Assembly (NCBI GenBank): GCA_964639665.1
Contig: CAZXEU010000109.1
Span: 1-17,868 of the forward strand
Direction of reading: 5' to 3'
DNA: 17,868 nucleotides
Source of the DNA: CAZXEU01 sp964639665
GTDB taxonomy: Bacteria > Bacteroidota > Rhodothermia > Rhodothermales > Bin80
Part shown: one piece after another, positions 16,898 to 17,868 of the stretch
Position numbering within the stretch: position 1 is the first letter of the stretch
How the letters are laid out: each line of letters starts with the position of its first letter
Made by a program: the position numbers and the translations under genes
Notes under the pieces: model-generated
The model's input: only the letters and a program-made list of their open reading frames with translations
What the model was told of the DNA's origin: nothing
Databases searched by the model: none

Positions 16898-17320
16898 ATG
16901 TCTCCCAACATTATGCTGCGCAGCTCGACATTGCGGATACTGGTCGCGCCGATGATGCTCGTTCTGGCGTGCGAGGCATCCGTGATCCGGGCTGCTTGCA
17001 TGGAAGCGCCGCCATCGGCACTTGAGCACGACCATGGGCAAGACCATGGGCAAGACCATGGCAGCGAGGATGCCGGCGAGCATGCGAATGCCTGCGAAAT
17101 GCCTTGCTGCGACCGCGTGCTGGCCGTCGAGACCGCATGCAGCAAGCCCCCGGCTCCGGCCCTTTCGGCACCCGCCTCTCTTGCTGCAGCCCTGCAGCAG
17201 CCTCTTTATCACGGTATCCGGCGGACCGTACCGTCACCCGCATCCCGTGGCAGGCCGCCGGATCCAGCCTGCCCGCCCAAATCCGGCCGCCAGGCCCTGC
17301 TTTCGACATTCCTGATCTGA
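16898..17320 (+). CDS. Exported His/Cys-rich small protein ahead of efflux genes, putative metal binder
   Basis: 140 residues from the ATG at 16898; an ATG at 16913 is an alternative. A hydrophobic signal (LRILVAPMMLVLAC, residues 11-24) ends either in a weak lipobox at Cys24 or at an Ala-rich type I site near residue 33. The mature part has a His/Asp-rich tract (HDHGQDHGQDHG, residues 44-55), then HANACEMPCCD (62-72), a likely soft-metal site, and a Pro-rich tail with a second Cys (TACSKPP). The layout recalls small Cys-Cys proteins found before metal efflux operons in Bacteroidota (HYC_CC_PP-like), but I cannot confirm membership. It precedes a CzcC/TolC-type gene by 55 bases, supporting a role in periplasmic metal (possibly copper, zinc or cobalt) handling. 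Confidence 0.65.
   Translation: MSPNIMLRSSTLRILVAPMMLVLACEASVIRAACMEAPPSALEHDHGQDHGQDHGSEDAGEHANACEMPCCDRVLAVETACSKPPAPALSAPASLAAALQQPLYHGIRRTVPSPASRGRPPDPACPPKSGRQALLSTFLI
17030..17061 (+). repeat. 12-base tandem repeat encoding His-Asp-Gly-Gln units
   Basis: GACCATGGGCAA is repeated exactly at 17030-17041 and 17042-17053, followed by a partial third copy GACCATGG at 17054-17061. It is in frame within the His-rich gene and encodes repeated D-H-G-Q. The perfect nucleotide identity points to recent expansion, and unit number may vary between strains, changing the number of metal-binding histidines. Confidence 0.85.
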
Positions 17321-17368
17321 CTCGGTACCGGACCCTTCGGCCGTACCCAGTCAACCCGTACCTAGTCA
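17318..17368. promoter_or_regulatory. Triple 13-base repeat forming a strong hairpin before the efflux gene
   Basis: CCGTACCCAGTCA (17341-17353) and CCGTACCTAGTCA (17356-17368) are direct repeats with one mismatch and a 15-base period. The inverse, TGACTCGGTACCGG (17318-17331), starts at the TGA stop of the upstream gene and pairs with the first copy: 11 positions with one mismatch, then two more pairs after a bulge, loop about 9 bases. No T-run follows, so a standard terminator is unlikely. The block ends 7 bases before the ATG at 17376, so it could be an operator or an RNA switch between two pairings. Confidence 0.6.
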
Positions 17369-17375
17369 GGATGTC

Positions 17376-17868
17376 ATGTCTATTTCCCGGTGTGCACTTT
17401 GCCTGTGCACGATGCTCGTATGCGCTGCAGGCGCAGCGGGCCAGCCTACCCCCGAGTTCCTGGATCTTGCCGCCGTGCAAGCGGAGATCCTTGCTCGCAA
17501 TCCTTCGCTGCGCGCAAGTCAACTGGAAGCGCAGGCCCTGGGCACAAAGGCCGCACAGGTATCGACGCTGCCGGACCCTACGGTCTCTGCTTCGTACTTG
17601 CCTTATCCCGTATACACGGCCCGCGGCAGGCAAAGGTCACAGTGGCGCCTGGAACAGGGTCTGCCGCTGCCCCGCACCCGCCGGCTCGAACGGCAGATAG
17701 CATCACTGTCGGCAGAGTCCGCTGCGCTCAGCACCGAGGCCTTCGCCCAGGACCTGGCACTGGAAGCGAAAAAGGCCTACTTCGAGCTCTACCGGGCGCA
17801 GGAGCACCTGCGCCACGTGGAGGACTTCCAGCGTCGCCTGCTTGCCTTCGAAGACGCGGCAGCGGCAC
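17376..17868 (+). CDS. TolC-family outer-membrane efflux protein (CzcC-type), N-terminal 164 residues, cut by window edge
   Basis: Outer-membrane channel protein of a second efflux system; open to the right edge. The ATG at 17376 is chosen because it gives a clean signal peptide (residues 1-22, SISRCALCLCTMLVCAAGAA then GQP). The overlapping ATG at 17371 is in another frame and gives no family match. The mature start has the OEP pattern: LAAVQAEILARNPSLRASQLEAQA, then PDPTVSASY and WRLEQGLPLPRTRRLERQIA, followed by a long helix (LALEAKKAYFELYRAQEHLR). The PDP-type motif and the short N-terminus favour heavy-metal CzcC/CusC relatives over drug-type OprM. Together with the His/Cys-rich protein upstream it suggests a metal efflux operon whose adaptor and permease lie beyond the window. 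There are six Cys in the signal region and none in the visible mature part. Confidence 0.88.
   Translation, partial: MSISRCALCLCTMLVCAAGAAGQPTPEFLDLAAVQAEILARNPSLRASQLEAQALGTKAAQVSTLPDPTVSASYLPYPVYTARGRQRSQWRLEQGLPLPRTRRLERQIASLSAESAALSTEAFAQDLALEAKKAYFELYRAQEHLRHVEDFQRRLLAFEDAAAA

Overview
The window looks like a high-GC, diderm (Gram-negative-type) bacterial chromosome segment. Three TolC/RND efflux genes at the left and another TolC-type gene at the right require an outer membrane. Several proteins carry lipoprotein signals. The organism is probably in or near the Bacteroidota/Rhodothermota. This rests on weak Shine-Dalgarno sequences, a perfect TAnnTTTG-type -7 element (TATATTTG, 12951-12958) just before one gene, and a small Cys/His-rich protein ahead of a metal-type efflux gene, an arrangement I associate with Bacteroidota. 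The assignment is an inference, not a proof.

Layout. (1) 1-4504, minus strand: a tripartite efflux operon in the order outer-membrane factor lipoprotein, periplasmic adaptor, RND permease (permease cut by the left edge). (2) 4505-4706: divergent control region with two adjacent hairpins. (3) 4707-12587, plus strand: a tightly packed run of six genes. They are a lipoprotein-type MscS channel with a large periplasmic domain, a 1043-residue helical protein ending in an AAA-like ATPase domain with a degenerate Walker A, truA, a six-blade Kelch lipoprotein, a 61-residue membrane protein, and tadA. The first two overlap by 4 bp and are probably a functional pair; truA and tadA are tRNA-modification housekeeping genes. 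(4) 12588-12950: a gap with no convincing gene but some coding-like minus-strand sequence. (5) 12977-16774: a 1265-residue SIR2-domain protein of the standalone anti-phage (DSR-like) type, clearly lower in GC than its surroundings and probably acquired horizontally. (6) 16898-17868: the start of a second, probably metal-related, efflux operon: a His/Cys-rich exported protein, a repeat-rich spacer, and a CzcC/TolC-type protein cut by the right edge.

The most interesting items are the SIR2 defence gene inserted between housekeeping and metal-efflux genes, and the channel/ATPase pair, whose architecture (lipidated MscS coupled to a large cytosolic coiled-coil ATPase with an altered P-loop) I cannot match to a described system. 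No rRNA, tRNA, CRISPR array, transposase or integrase was seen.
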